Assembly (NCBI GenBank): GCA_024349765.1
Contig: AP026073.1
Location: 4,898,001 to 4,962,000, forward strand
From: Streptomyces nigrescens
Lineage (GTDB): Bacteria > Actinomycetota > Actinomycetes > Streptomycetales > Streptomycetaceae
Length of the DNA stretch: 64,000 nucleotides
Direction of reading: 5' to 3'
Positions 32,340 to 39,927 of this stretch are shown here, one piece after another; the stretch's first letter is position 1; every line of letters starts with the position of its first letter. The notes beneath the pieces were generated by a model, which saw nothing but the letters and a program-made list of their open reading frames with translations, ran no database searches and was not told where the DNA came from. The position numbers and the translations under genes are program-made.

Positions 32340-33575
32340 TTACCAGGCGACGGGCAGCGAAATCAGGCCACGCGAACGCAGGGCCGGACGGTGCCGCAGA
32401 TCCCCTCGCGGGACGGCCAGCCGCAGCTCGGGGAAGCGGGCGAGCAGCGCCTCCAGCGCGGTGACGGTCTCCATCCGGGCGAGCGGCGCGCCGAGGCAGT
32501 AGTGGATGCCGTGCCCCAGCGCGAGGTGCCCGGAGAGCTCCCGGCCCCGGTCCAGCCGGTCCGGGTCGGGGAAGCGGGCCGGGTCGCGGTTCGCGGACGC
32601 GATCGCCAGCAGCACACTCTCGCCCGCCGGGATCCGCACCCCGCCGATCTCCACGTCCTCCTTGGGGAACCGGCGGATGGCGATCGGGGACGGTCCGTCG
32701 TAGCGGAGGAACTCCTCGACGGCCGCCGGCAGTTCGGCCGGATTCCGCTGCAACTCCTGAAGCTGTTCGGGGTGGTCGAGCAGGGTGAGCACGGCGTTGC
32801 CGATGAGGTGGACGGTGTTCTCGTACCCGGCGAAGAGGATGAGGAAGGCGAGCGAGGTCAGCTCGTCCTCGGTGAGCCGGTCGCCGCCCCCTCCGCCGCC
32901 GCTGCCGTCCGTGTCGTCCCGGACCGCGACCAGGTCGGAGAGCAAATCGTCGCCCGGCTCGGCGCGCTTCGCCGCGATCAGCGCGGTGTAGAACTCCAGC
33001 ATCGCGCCGATCGCCTGCCGCATCAGCTCCGGCCGGGTCGGGTCCGGGGTGATCAGCGCGTCGGACCAGGCCAGGAAGTCCCGGCGGTCCTGGTGAGGGA
33101 CGCCGAGCAGATCGCAGATCACGGTGATGGGCAGCGGTCCCGCGTAGTCGGCGATCAGGTCCGCCGGGCCGCCGCGCCGCTCCATCGCGTCCAGCAGCTC
33201 CTCCGCGACCTGCCGTACGGGCGTCCGCAGCGCGTCCACCCGGCCGGGGGTGAACGCCTTGCCCACCAGGCGGCGGATGCGGGTGTGGTCCGGCGGGTCC
33301 ATGTTGAGGAGGTTGGCGTCGAGGGCGGGCGGCAGGGCGAAGCCGCGGAAGCCGCCGGGCGCCGCGTGCCGCTTGTCCAGGGAGAGCCGCGGATCGGCGA
33401 GGGCCCGGCGGACGTCGTCGTAGCGGGTGACCAGCCAGGCGGGCTGCCCGTCGGCACCGGTGATCCGGTGCGCCGGTCCCGCCTCGCGCAGTGCGGCGTA
33501 GGCGGCGTGCGGGTCGTCGAGCAGGAGCGTGACGTCGATGGGCGCGTCGGGGGCGGTCTCGGCGGTGTTCTGCAT
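32340..33575 (-). CDS. Cytochrome P450 (CYP105/107-like class I)
   Basis: A 411-residue soluble bacterial P450. The I-helix oxygen-activation motif is LFAGYENTVH (about 243-252), the K-helix ExxR lies in EEFLRYDG (about 288) and the heme loop is LGHGIHYCLGAPLAR (about 345-360), with Leu replacing the usual first Phe. NMDPPDHTRIRRLVGKAF (about 89) is the typical C-helix region. It needs ferredoxin and ferredoxin reductase, and none is encoded nearby. The substrate is unknown, and no biosynthetic cluster surrounds it. The start is ATG 33575; TACAGT six bases upstream and no ribosome binding site predict a leaderless mRNA. Confidence 0.92.
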   Translation of the reverse strand: MQNTAETAPDAPIDVTLLLDDPHAAYAALREAGPAHRITGADGQPAWLVTRYDDVRRALADPRLSLDKRHAAPGGFRGFALPPALDANLLNMDPPDHTRIRRLVGKAFTPGRVDALRTPVRQVAEELLDAMERRGGPADLIADYAGPLPITVICDLLGVPHQDRRDFLAWSDALITPDPTRPELMRQAIGAMLEFYTALIAAKRAEPGDDLLSDLVAVRDDTDGSGGGGGGDRLTEDELTSLAFLILFAGYENTVHLIGNAVLTLLDHPEQLQELQRNPAELPAAVEEFLRYDGPSPIAIRRFPKEDVEIGGVRIPAGESVLLAIASANRDPARFPDPDRLDRGRELSGHLALGHGIHYCLGAPLARMETVTALEALLARFPELRLAVPRGDLRHRPALRSRGLISLPVAW

Positions 33576-33581
33576 GATCCG

Positions 33582-33587
33582 ACTGTA
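33582..33587 (-). promoter_or_regulatory. -10 element, leaderless start of the P450 gene
   Basis: TACAGT on the minus strand ends six bases before the ATG at 33575. The -35 region is weak. Confidence 0.4.
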
Positions 33588-33724
33588 GGGCGCTGCGGGC
33601 GGGCCACCCGCTGCTGTGCGCCATCCGGCGGCACCGGCGTACGCACGGGACCCGGTGCGCGAGCGGTCCCGCACGCGAAGGGCCCGCGAAGGGCGCCGCA
33701 TCCGTGCGCGTGGGCGAACGGACA

Positions 33725-33754
33725 GCGGCACCGGTCCGCACGGACCGGTGCCGC
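33725..33754 (-). terminator. Terminator of the XRE-zincin-membrane cassette
   Basis: GCGGCACCGGTCC (33725-33737) pairs perfectly with GGACCGGTGCCGC (33742-33754) around a four-base loop, 67 bp past the stop of the membrane protein gene. It separates this cassette from the P450 gene. Confidence 0.6.
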
Positions 33755-33820
33755 CTCCTTCGTGCCGGGCGGCCCGGACCCCCGTGCCGGGCCACCCCGT
33801 CTCTGTGCCGCCGCGCCGCC

Positions 33821-35041
33821 TCAGCCGCGCGCCGCCGCGCTGCGCTGCCGGAGCTCGGTCAGCACGGTCTCGATGAGCGGTGAGTGGTAGACGTCCGCGA
33901 CCAGCGCCAAGTGCTCGTATTCGGCGCCGAGTTCGGCCGGTTCGCTGCTGCTCGCGACCACCACGCTGTCGGCGCCGTGTACCGGGACGTGGCCCACCGC
34001 GCGGTTCTCCAGGCCCCGGCGGAGCGCGGCGGCCTCGGCGACGGCGGCCAGTTGCCGGTCGTCGAGGGCGACCGCGCGGGCGCGTTCCCGGGCGATGTCG
34101 ACCGCGTCGGACTCCACATGGCGGCGGATCCCGCGCTGGACGTCCCGTATCTCCGCCATCTGCCGGTTGGCCCGCCACTCCAGATCGGCGAACGGCCAGC
34201 GCACGGACCACGCCGAGTTCTCCATCGTGACCTCGGGGGTCTCGGCCGTGACGGTCCGCCAGAGCGGGGACAGCCGGCGCAGCCGCCGCCAGGCGGCGAC
34301 CCGGGGCCCGGCGGCCGGCAGCGCGAACCCGGCCAGCACCAGGATCGCCGCGACCGAGGCGCTCAGCGGTGCCACCCCGTTGGAGAGCCAGAGGGCGGGG
34401 TGGCCGGCCCAGGAGAGGACGAAGCCGATGACTTTGCAGCCGCAGTAGACCAGGCCGAGCCAGCAGCCGGCGGCCAGCACCCGCAGCCCGCGCGCGAGAT
34501 GCGTACCGCCGAGCCGGGCGGCGTAGCGGGGACAGAGCGTCCCCAGGCCGGCCAGGCTCGATCCGAAGATGGCCAGATACAGCACCAGGAAGAGCATGAC
34601 GCCCGGCGAGTCGGTGTAGGCCGTGCTGAAGTCGCGGGGGTGCTCGACGGCGTCCGGCCGGCCGACCGCGAACCCGGCGATCGCCACCGCCCACAGCGCC
34701 GCGACTCCGCCGACCGCGGCCCGTGCCCTGGCCCGGGCGCGGGCCCTGGCCGCCGGGCCCTCGCCCGCCGTCCAGCGCAGCAGCAGGACCAGCGCGCCCG
34801 CCGCGAAGACCACCACGGAGGAGTACAGGAAGACCATGGCCAGGTTGGCCACGCCGACCAGCCGGTCGAAGGCGCGGTAGAGGCTGGGCGCGGAGAACAG
34901 GAAGACCGTCGCCACCCCGCCGGTCATCAGACAGGCCAGCCCGAGGTCGGTGTTGCTGCGGTCGCGGAACCAGGCGACGGACTTGTAGCCGACGATCACC
35001 CAGGCGGCCAGCCCGAACGACAGGTAGATGACGTCAAACAC
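33821..35041 (-). CDS. MAB_1171c-type integral membrane protein (putative transporter)
   Basis: A 406-residue protein. The first half has about seven hydrophobic spans (about 5-27, 33-53, 65-90, 107-127, 148-170, 187-210 and 220-245). The cytoplasmic C-terminal half (about 250-400) is rich in charged helices, for example RWPFADLEWRANRQMAEIRD, and ends with AEYEHLALVADVYHSPLIET. This matches the MAB_1171c/DUF6545 family, annotated as putative transporters without experimental proof. The GTG at 35041 overlaps the zincin stop by eight bases, so it is translated with the XRE and zincin genes. It may be the membrane receptor or effector of that cassette. Confidence 0.85.
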   Translation of the reverse strand: MFDVIYLSFGLAAWVIVGYKSVAWFRDRSNTDLGLACLMTGGVATVFLFSAPSLYRAFDRLVGVANLAMVFLYSSVVVFAAGALVLLLRWTAGEGPAARARARARARAAVGGVAALWAVAIAGFAVGRPDAVEHPRDFSTAYTDSPGVMLFLVLYLAIFGSSLAGLGTLCPRYAARLGGTHLARGLRVLAAGCWLGLVYCGCKVIGFVLSWAGHPALWLSNGVAPLSASVAAILVLAGFALPAAGPRVAAWRRLRRLSPLWRTVTAETPEVTMENSAWSVRWPFADLEWRANRQMAEIRDVQRGIRRHVESDAVDIARERARAVALDDRQLAAVAEAAALRRGLENRAVGHVPVHGADSVVVASSSEPAELGAEYEHLALVADVYHSPLIETVLTELRQRSAAARG

Positions 35042-35753
35042 GCGGTCCCCCGTCCTCGCCCCCGGCCGGCACCGCGCCGTCGCCGTCGGCCCGCTCGCCC
35101 CGGTCTGCCGTACCCTCGCGCTCCCGGCGTACGTGCTGCAGCGCGGGCCCGAGCGCCGCCGCGAGCTCGGCGGCCTGTCCCGCCAGCGGGAGTTCGCCCT
35201 CCGCGGCCGAGGGCGCGACCCGTTCCATCAGCAGCGTGCCGAGCACCTCGGTCTCCCGCTCGGCGAGGTTGTCGTAGCCGTGGTGCCGGGCGAAGCCCAT
35301 GGTCAGGCCCATCCGGCGCATGGCGGTGGCGACGTCGACCGAGGGGGTCCAGATCTTCAGCGCGTCCTCGGTGACGGCCGGGTCCTGACCGTGCCCCAGC
35401 AGGAGGTGGCTCAGCTCGTGCAGCACGATGTGCGCCTGGTGCCAGGGCGAGGTGCGCAGCTCGTAGAAGACCCAGTAGCCGTCGTCGGTGACGGCCGTCA
35501 TGCCCGAGACCACGCCGCCCAGGCTCATCGGCACCAGATGCACGGGCCGCTCCACCCGGGCCGCGACGACATCGCACATCCCGCGCAGATCGGTGACGGC
35601 GGGCAGTGCGAGCTCCTTGATGAGCCGCTTGCACCGCCTGCGTATCTGCCCCACTCGCATGCTCGTCCCGTCCTCGTGTCCGGCCTGCCGCCAGGTGGCG
35701 AAGAGCTGGCCGCGTTCAACGGTGCCCACCGTGTCACTCACCGCGCCGGTCAC
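35034..35753 (-). CDS. HExxH zinc peptidase-like protein (ImmA/IrrE-related) of the XRE cassette
   Basis: A 239-residue protein with a zincin motif HELSHLLLGH (about 132-141), in which two His and Glu are placed for zinc binding and catalysis. Preceding residues (VVSGMTAVTDDGYWVFYEL) form a beta-rich edge as in ImmA/IrrE peptidases, which cleave XRE-type repressors. The N-terminal part has a basic helix (RVGQIRRRCKRLIKELALP), and the tail after about 205 is disordered. It overlaps both neighbours (20 bp with the XRE gene, 8 bp with the membrane gene). Cleavage of the adjacent regulator is a reasonable but untested idea. Confidence 0.85.
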   Translation of the reverse strand: MTGAVSDTVGTVERGQLFATWRQAGHEDGTSMRVGQIRRRCKRLIKELALPAVTDLRGMCDVVAARVERPVHLVPMSLGGVVSGMTAVTDDGYWVFYELRTSPWHQAHIVLHELSHLLLGHGQDPAVTEDALKIWTPSVDVATAMRRMGLTMGFARHHGYDNLAERETEVLGTLLMERVAPSAAEGELPLAGQAAELAAALGPALQHVRREREGTADRGERADGDGAVPAGGEDGGPRV

Positions 35754-36222
35754 CGCCCTGCTCCGGCGGGTCGGCCGGCAGGTTCATCTGCTGCCGGAAC
35801 TGCGAGATGATCGTGGTCAGGCTGTCCTGCACCTCCGGCGGCAGCCCGACGGAGCGCAGCGCGATGGCCCGCACCCGCTGGTCCCGCATCGCGGCGAGGA
35901 ACCGGACCTCCTCCTCCACCCGCGCGGCCTGCGGCTGGGAGAGGTCACCGAGGAGGTAACCCACCGGTACCGCAAAGAACTTGGCCAGCGCGCGCAGCAG
36001 CTCCGGACTCGGATTCGTCCGCTTGCCGTTGCGCAGCATCGATAAGTACTGCTCGGTGACCCGGACCCCGCCGTACTCCTTCGTCCCGGCGCTGATCTCC
36101 TCGGCGACGAAGGCGTTGGTGTACGGGGCGCCGGGCGGATGCATGTTGGCGAAGAGGTGGTTGAGCCGCTCCGCGAGCGTGTTGCCCGCCCCCTTGGACC
36201 GGCCGTCGCCCCCCATGGCCAT
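35734..36222 (-). CDS. XRE family HTH regulator with a TTA codon
   Basis: A 162-residue regulator with a Cro/CI-type HTH (about 15-95; VTEQYLSMLRNGKRTNPSPE is the recognition part, PVGYLLGD the end of the domain). A C-terminal helical extension (about 100-150) includes VRAIALRSVGLPPEVQDSL. Codon 60 (36043-36045) is TTA, rare in this genome and read by the bldA tRNA, so translation of the cassette may depend on developmental stage. The start is ATG 36222 with GGGGGGA upstream. A palindrome CCAACGGTTGG about 40 bp upstream could be its own operator. Confidence 0.9.
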   Translation of the reverse strand: MAMGGDGRSKGAGNTLAERLNHLFANMHPPGAPYTNAFVAEEISAGTKEYGGVRVTEQYLSMLRNGKRTNPSPELLRALAKFFAVPVGYLLGDLSQPQAARVEEEVRFLAAMRDQRVRAIALRSVGLPPEVQDSLTTIISQFRQQMNLPADPPEQGGDRRGE

Positions 36223-36259
36223 GCCTACCGTCCCCCCATCGACAGCACCGACGAACGTC

Positions 36260-36270
36260 CCAACGGTTGG
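36260..36270. promoter_or_regulatory. Candidate operator of the XRE cassette
   Basis: CCAACGGTTGG, a perfect palindrome with a single central base, lies 38 bp upstream of the XRE start codon. Autoregulatory binding is inferred from position. Confidence 0.4.
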
Positions 36271-36440
36271 TTAAGCCGCCGGGCTCGCAGCACTTATCCT
36301 GTCATGCGAAGAACGCGCCGCACCAGTCCCCTTACGGACAGTGAGGACGCTCGGGCTTAACCGGGAGTTGAGTGACGGATCAAGCGTCCGGAGGACAGGA
36401 CGACGGAACCGCCCGGCCCCGCCCTGTTCCCGGGCAACGC

Positions 36441-36472
36441 AAAAGCCGCCTCCTCCGAAGAGAAGACGGCTT
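36441..36472 (-). terminator. Rho-independent terminator of tRNA-Pro
   Basis: On the minus strand AAGCCG and CGGCTT arms (36467-36472 and 36443-36448) are followed by TTTTGC. It lies 20 bp past the tRNA 3' end. Confidence 0.65.
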
Positions 36473-36491
36473 CCGACCTACGAGAATTCGC

Positions 36492-36568
<77 letters not shown>

Positions 36569-36682
36569 GTGCCCGTTCCGGCCGGGATGTCCCGGCTGAC
36601 CGCGCACGAGAACAATACCGCATGTCAGAGGGTCGCTGCTGCCACTTCGCGGCGGAACGCCGCGGGCGGCGGGCCGGACCGG

Positions 36683-36700
36683 ATGAGTACCCGTACTCAT
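36683..36700. promoter_or_regulatory. Palindromic operator-like site before the YiaA gene
   Basis: ATGAGTAC-CC-GTACTCAT is a perfect inverted repeat of 8-bp arms, 33 bp upstream of the ATG at 36734 and over the expected -35 region for the -10-like CACGCT at 36722-36727. A dimeric repressor or activator is implied; its identity is unknown. Confidence 0.5.
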
Positions 36701-36721
36701 GCGCCGGTGTCACCGCGCCGC

Positions 36722-36727
36722 CACGCT
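36722..36727 (+). promoter_or_regulatory. -10-like element of the YiaA gene
   Basis: CACGCT six bases before the ATG at 36734, the same hexamer as in the transketolase promoter 380 bp downstream. No ribosome binding site is present. Confidence 0.35.
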
Positions 36728-36733
36728 ACGCGC

Positions 36734-37027
36734 ATGACTACTCCATCGATTCAGCGGCCGACCACGACGGCCTTCTTCGTGCAGGCCGCGATCTCCTTCG
36801 GGCTGTCGCTGGCGGCGCTGGTGATCGGGATCCTCAAGCTGCCGGTGGGGCCCTGGGAGCGCGGGTTCCTCGCGCTGGGGCTGATCTTCGTGGTGTCCTC
36901 GGCGTTCACGCTGGCCAAGTGCGTGCGCGACCGGCAGGAGGTGGCCGAGGTGACGAACCGGGTGGACAAGGCCCGGATCGACAAGCTCCTCATCGAGCAG
37001 GACGTGTTCAAGCCGGGGCAGGTCTGA
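36734..37027 (+). CDS. YiaA/YiaB-type small inner membrane protein
   Basis: A 97-residue protein with two hydrophobic spans (about 13-35, FFVQAAISFGLSLAALVIGIL, and about 43-65, GFLALGLIFVVSSAFTLAKC) and a cytoplasmic charged tail beginning RDRQEV. The two-span layout fits the YiaA/YiaB domain, whose function is unknown. The start is ATG 36734; no ribosome binding site precedes it and a leaderless start is suggested. Confidence 0.85.
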   Translation: MTTPSIQRPTTTAFFVQAAISFGLSLAALVIGILKLPVGPWERGFLALGLIFVVSSAFTLAKCVRDRQEVAEVTNRVDKARIDKLLIEQDVFKPGQV

Positions 37028-37074
37028 TTCCACCCGCGCCGGCCCCACCCCGGCCCCGGGTGGCGGTCCGGCGC

Positions 37075-37105
37075 TTGACCTCAAGCGCGCTTGAGGTTGC
37101 ACGCT
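37075..37105 (+). promoter_or_regulatory. MerR/SoxR-type promoter with operator before the split transketolase
   Basis: TTGACC (37075-37080) and CACGCT (37100-37105) are separated by 19 bp, the overlong spacer typical of MerR-family activated promoters. The spacer overlaps a perfect 20-bp palindrome ACCTCAAGCGCGCTTGAGGT (37078-37097), close to the known SoxR-type sequence CCTCAAG-N4-CTTGAGG. The -10 ends seven bases before the ATG at 37113, so the mRNA is probably leaderless. Confidence 0.7.
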
Positions 37106-37112
37106 CGGTGGC

Positions 37113-37865
37113 ATGACGCAGACGACGCACGACAAGCCGCCGCGGACGACGCCTGCGGCCGGCACGGACACGACGACAACAACAGGTGCGGGCTTCGCCC
37201 AACTGCCGGGCCTGATGAGCCTGATGACGGGGGATGAGAAGCACGGGCCGGCCGCGACCTCGACGCTGGACGCGCTGTGGGTGCTCTACGACCGGGTGCT
37301 GCGGGTCTCCCCCGAGCGCGCCGCCGACCCCGAGCGCGACCGCTTCCTCCTCTCCAAGGGCCACGGCCCGATGGCCTACTACGCGGTGCTGGCCGCCAAG
37401 GGCTTCTTCCCCGTCGACTGGCTGCCGGGCTTCGGCTCGTACGACTCGCCGCTCGGCCACCACCCGGACCGGTTGCTGGTGCCGGGTGCCGAGATCGGCA
37501 GCGGATCGCTGGGGCACGGGCTGCCGCTGGCCGTCGGCACCGCGCTCGGGCTGCGGGCGCAGGGCCGGACCGATCCGGCCGTATGGGTGCTGATCGGGGA
37601 CGCCGAGCTGGACGAGGGCAGCAACCACGAGGCACTGGCCTACGCGGGCGCCGCGGGGCTGGACCGGCTGCACACGCTGGTCATCGACAACTCCTCGGCC
37701 ACGCACGGCTGGCGCGGCGGGATCGCCGCCCGGTTCGAGACCGCCGGCTGGTCCGTGGCCACCGTGGACGGCCGCGACCACCGGGCCCTGTACGAGGCGT
37801 TCACCGCACCGCACCCGGGCCGTCCGCACGCCGTGGTCGCCCGGGTCGAGCCCAAGGGCGCCTGA
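37113..37865 (+). CDS. Transketolase, N-terminal (thiamine-diphosphate) subunit
   Basis: A 250-residue protein equal to the N-terminal third of transketolase. The substrate loop FLLSKGHGPMAYYA lies near residue 71, GSGSLGHGLPLAVGTALGL at about 130, and the thiamine-diphosphate motif GDAELDEGSNHEAL with its closing Asn in VIDN at about 160-192. Residues 1-28 are a Thr-rich unstructured head. It must pair with the next gene product to make an active enzyme moving two-carbon ketol units between sugar phosphates. Two-gene transketolases occur in archaea and in many secondary-metabolic and accessory loci. It is expressed from a MerR/SoxR-like promoter. Confidence 0.92.
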   Translation: MTQTTHDKPPRTTPAAGTDTTTTTGAGFAQLPGLMSLMTGDEKHGPAATSTLDALWVLYDRVLRVSPERAADPERDRFLLSKGHGPMAYYAVLAAKGFFPVDWLPGFGSYDSPLGHHPDRLLVPGAEIGSGSLGHGLPLAVGTALGLRAQGRTDPAVWVLIGDAELDEGSNHEALAYAGAAGLDRLHTLVIDNSSATHGWRGGIAARFETAGWSVATVDGRDHRALYEAFTAPHPGRPHAVVARVEPKGA

Positions 37866-37914
37866 CCGGGCGGTCCCCTCCTCCTCCCCACCAGAGCTTC
37901 GAGAAAGGCTTTCC

Positions 37915-38826
37915 GTGATGGACACCATGCGTGAGCGCTTCGCCTCGGTCACCTCGCACCTGCTGGACGACGACCCCCGGCTGGCGGTCGTCCTCGCCGA
38001 CATCGGCGTGGACGGTTTCACCGGGGCGGCGCGACGGCACCCGGACCGGGTGGTGAACGTCGGCATCCGGGAGCAGCTGCTGATCGGCGTGGGCAGCGGG
38101 CTGGCGCTCACCGGGCTGCGGCCGATCATGCACACCTTCGCCAGTTTCCTCGTGGAGCGCCCCTTCGAGCAGGTGAAGCTGGACTTCGGCCACCAGGGCG
38201 TGGGCGGGGTGCTGGTGAGCGCCGGCGGCTCGTACGACTGGCCCAGCGGGGGCTACACCCACATGTCGCCCGGTGACATCGCGCTGCTCGACACGCTCGA
38301 CGGCTGGACCGTGCACGTCCCGGGGCATCCGGACGAGGCCGAGACGCTGCTGCGGCAGGCCGCCGCGGCCGGCGACGACAAGGTGTACGTGCGACTGTCG
38401 GTGCAGGTCAACCAGGCACCGCGGGCGGTGGACGGGGTCCGGTTCCAGCGACTGCGGGAGGGCCGCCGGGGCGTGGTCGTGGCGGTCGGCCCGATGCTGG
38501 ACAACGTGCTCGCCGCGACCGAGGGCCTGGACGTCGGGGTGCTCTACGCGACGACCGTGCGGCCCTTCGACGGCGCGGCGCTGCGTGCCGCGACCGGGGC
38601 CGCGGACGCCGCGGACGTGGTGATCGTGGAGCCCTGTCTGGCGGGGACGTCGACCCGGTTCGCCAACGACGCGCTGGCCGACCGGCCGCACCGGGTGCTG
38701 GGGCTCGGCGTCGGCCGCCGGGAGCTGCGCCGGTACGGACAGCTCGACGAGCACCTGGCGGCGCACGGCCTGGACCCGCACGGGCTGCGGGAGCGGATCG
38801 TGGGGTTCCTGCCGTCCGGCTCCTGA
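37915..38826 (+). CDS. Transketolase, C-terminal subunit
   Basis: A 303-residue protein covering the pyrimidine-binding and C-terminal domains of transketolase. NVGIREQLLIGVGSGLALTG (about 47) carries the essential Glu contacting thiamine, followed by MHTFASFLVERPFEQVK (about 70) and a C-terminal Rossmann-like domain (about 180-300). The gap to the N-terminal subunit is 49 bp with AAAGG before adjacent GTG (37915) and ATG (37918) codons, either of which may start translation. The catalytic pair is complete, so this is not a frameshifted single gene. Confidence 0.92.
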   Translation: MMDTMRERFASVTSHLLDDDPRLAVVLADIGVDGFTGAARRHPDRVVNVGIREQLLIGVGSGLALTGLRPIMHTFASFLVERPFEQVKLDFGHQGVGGVLVSAGGSYDWPSGGYTHMSPGDIALLDTLDGWTVHVPGHPDEAETLLRQAAAAGDDKVYVRLSVQVNQAPRAVDGVRFQRLREGRRGVVVAVGPMLDNVLAATEGLDVGVLYATTVRPFDGAALRAATGAADAADVVIVEPCLAGTSTRFANDALADRPHRVLGLGVGRRELRRYGQLDEHLAAHGLDPHGLRERIVGFLPSGS

Positions 38827-38831
38827 CCGGT

Positions 38832-39746
38832 TCAGATGTGTTTGTCGAGCCAGGCCAGCAGGTCGTGCTGGACCTCGTCGCGGTTGGTCTCGTTGAGGAT
38901 CTCGTGCCGGGCGTGCGGGTAGGCCTTCCAGGTCAGGTCGCGGGTGCCGAGATAGCGGAAGTCCTCCAGGAGTTCGTGCACCAGGGTCATGCCCGCGTGG
39001 CAGGGGTCCTGCTCGCCGACGGCGAGGTGGACGGGCAGCCCGCGGGGGATCCGGGCCAGGTGCGCCGGGTCGTTGATCTTGCGGATGGCGCGCACCCAGT
39101 CGCGCGCGAGGCCGGCGCAGAACGGGAATCCGCAGTTCTCGTCGGCGACGTAGGCGTCCACCTCGGCCGGGTCGCGGGAGAGCCATTCGTAGCCGGTGCG
39201 GTGCTCGAAGGCGTCGTTGAACGAGCGGAAGGTGCGGGGGATGAAGGACGAGAGCGCGGTCCGGCCGTGCCGGGCGATCTCCTCGTCGAGTTCGGCGGTG
39301 GCGGCCTCGATGTCCAGGCCGGGGAGGGTGCGGAAGGTGCCGCTGAGGATGAGGCCGGCGAGGTCGGCGCCGTACTCCTGGGCGTAGTCGCGGGCCAGCA
39401 TCGAGCCCAGGCTGTGGCCGAGCAGGACCAGCGGGATGCCGGGATGGCCGGCGGCCGCGTGGTCGCCGAGGGCCTTGAGGTCGGCGACGATCGCGCGCCA
39501 GGAGTCCTCGCCGACCACGCCGCGGCCGCCGGTGGAGGCGGCGGTGGCGCCGTGGCCGCGGTGGTCGGAGGCGAGGACGCCGTAGCCATGGCCGGTCAGG
39601 AAACGGGCGAAGCGGTCATAGCGCCGGCCGTGTTCCGCGGCGCCGTGCGCGATCTGGACCAGGGCCCGGGGCCGGCCGGACTCCGGCAGCCAGGTGTAGG
39701 TGGCGATGCGGGCGCCGTCCGGGGCCTGGTGGAAGTCCTGCTGCAT
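38832..39746 (-). CDS. Alpha/beta hydrolase (monoacylglycerol lipase / lysophospholipase-like)
   Basis: A 304-residue serine hydrolase of the Hydrolase_4 type: IAHGAAEHGRRYDRFARFL (oxyanion region, about 34), SDHRGHGAT (about 66), nucleophile elbow LLGHSLGSMLARDYA (Ser about 105), VGEQDPCHAG (acid, about 247) and HARHEILNE (catalytic His, about 282). No signal peptide, so intracellular or surface-associated without export. The start is ATG 39746, eight bases after AGGAG. It converges on the transketolase pair with a 5-bp gap. Confidence 0.92.
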   Translation of the reverse strand: MQQDFHQAPDGARIATYTWLPESGRPRALVQIAHGAAEHGRRYDRFARFLTGHGYGVLASDHRGHGATAASTGGRGVVGEDSWRAIVADLKALGDHAAAGHPGIPLVLLGHSLGSMLARDYAQEYGADLAGLILSGTFRTLPGLDIEAATAELDEEIARHGRTALSSFIPRTFRSFNDAFEHRTGYEWLSRDPAEVDAYVADENCGFPFCAGLARDWVRAIRKINDPAHLARIPRGLPVHLAVGEQDPCHAGMTLVHELLEDFRYLGTRDLTWKAYPHARHEILNETNRDEVQHDLLAWLDKHI

Positions 39747-39927
39747 GGCGTCGTCTCCTGACTGCCGGGGCGGGGCTGACGAGTCGTCGGCGTCCACTCT
39801 CGCGTCCGGGCCGCCGAGCGCCAAGGGGGCGCGCGTGGCGGGGTTGGCCGGGCGGGTGCGGGCCATGGCACGATCAGCCGGTTCTTTCCTGGCGCCAGTG
39901 CCGCAACTCCCGTTCACAGGAGGATCG

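Noticed and set aside
35034-36222. Classical toxin-antitoxin pair (XRE plus HExxH protein).
   Set aside because: The HExxH protein is larger than usual COG2856 toxins, and the pair is fused operonically to a large membrane protein. A regulatory cassette explains the data better.
37113-38826. Transketolase broken by a frameshift.
   Set aside because: Both halves have complete domains and separate start signals with a 49-bp gap, as in genuine two-subunit transketolases.
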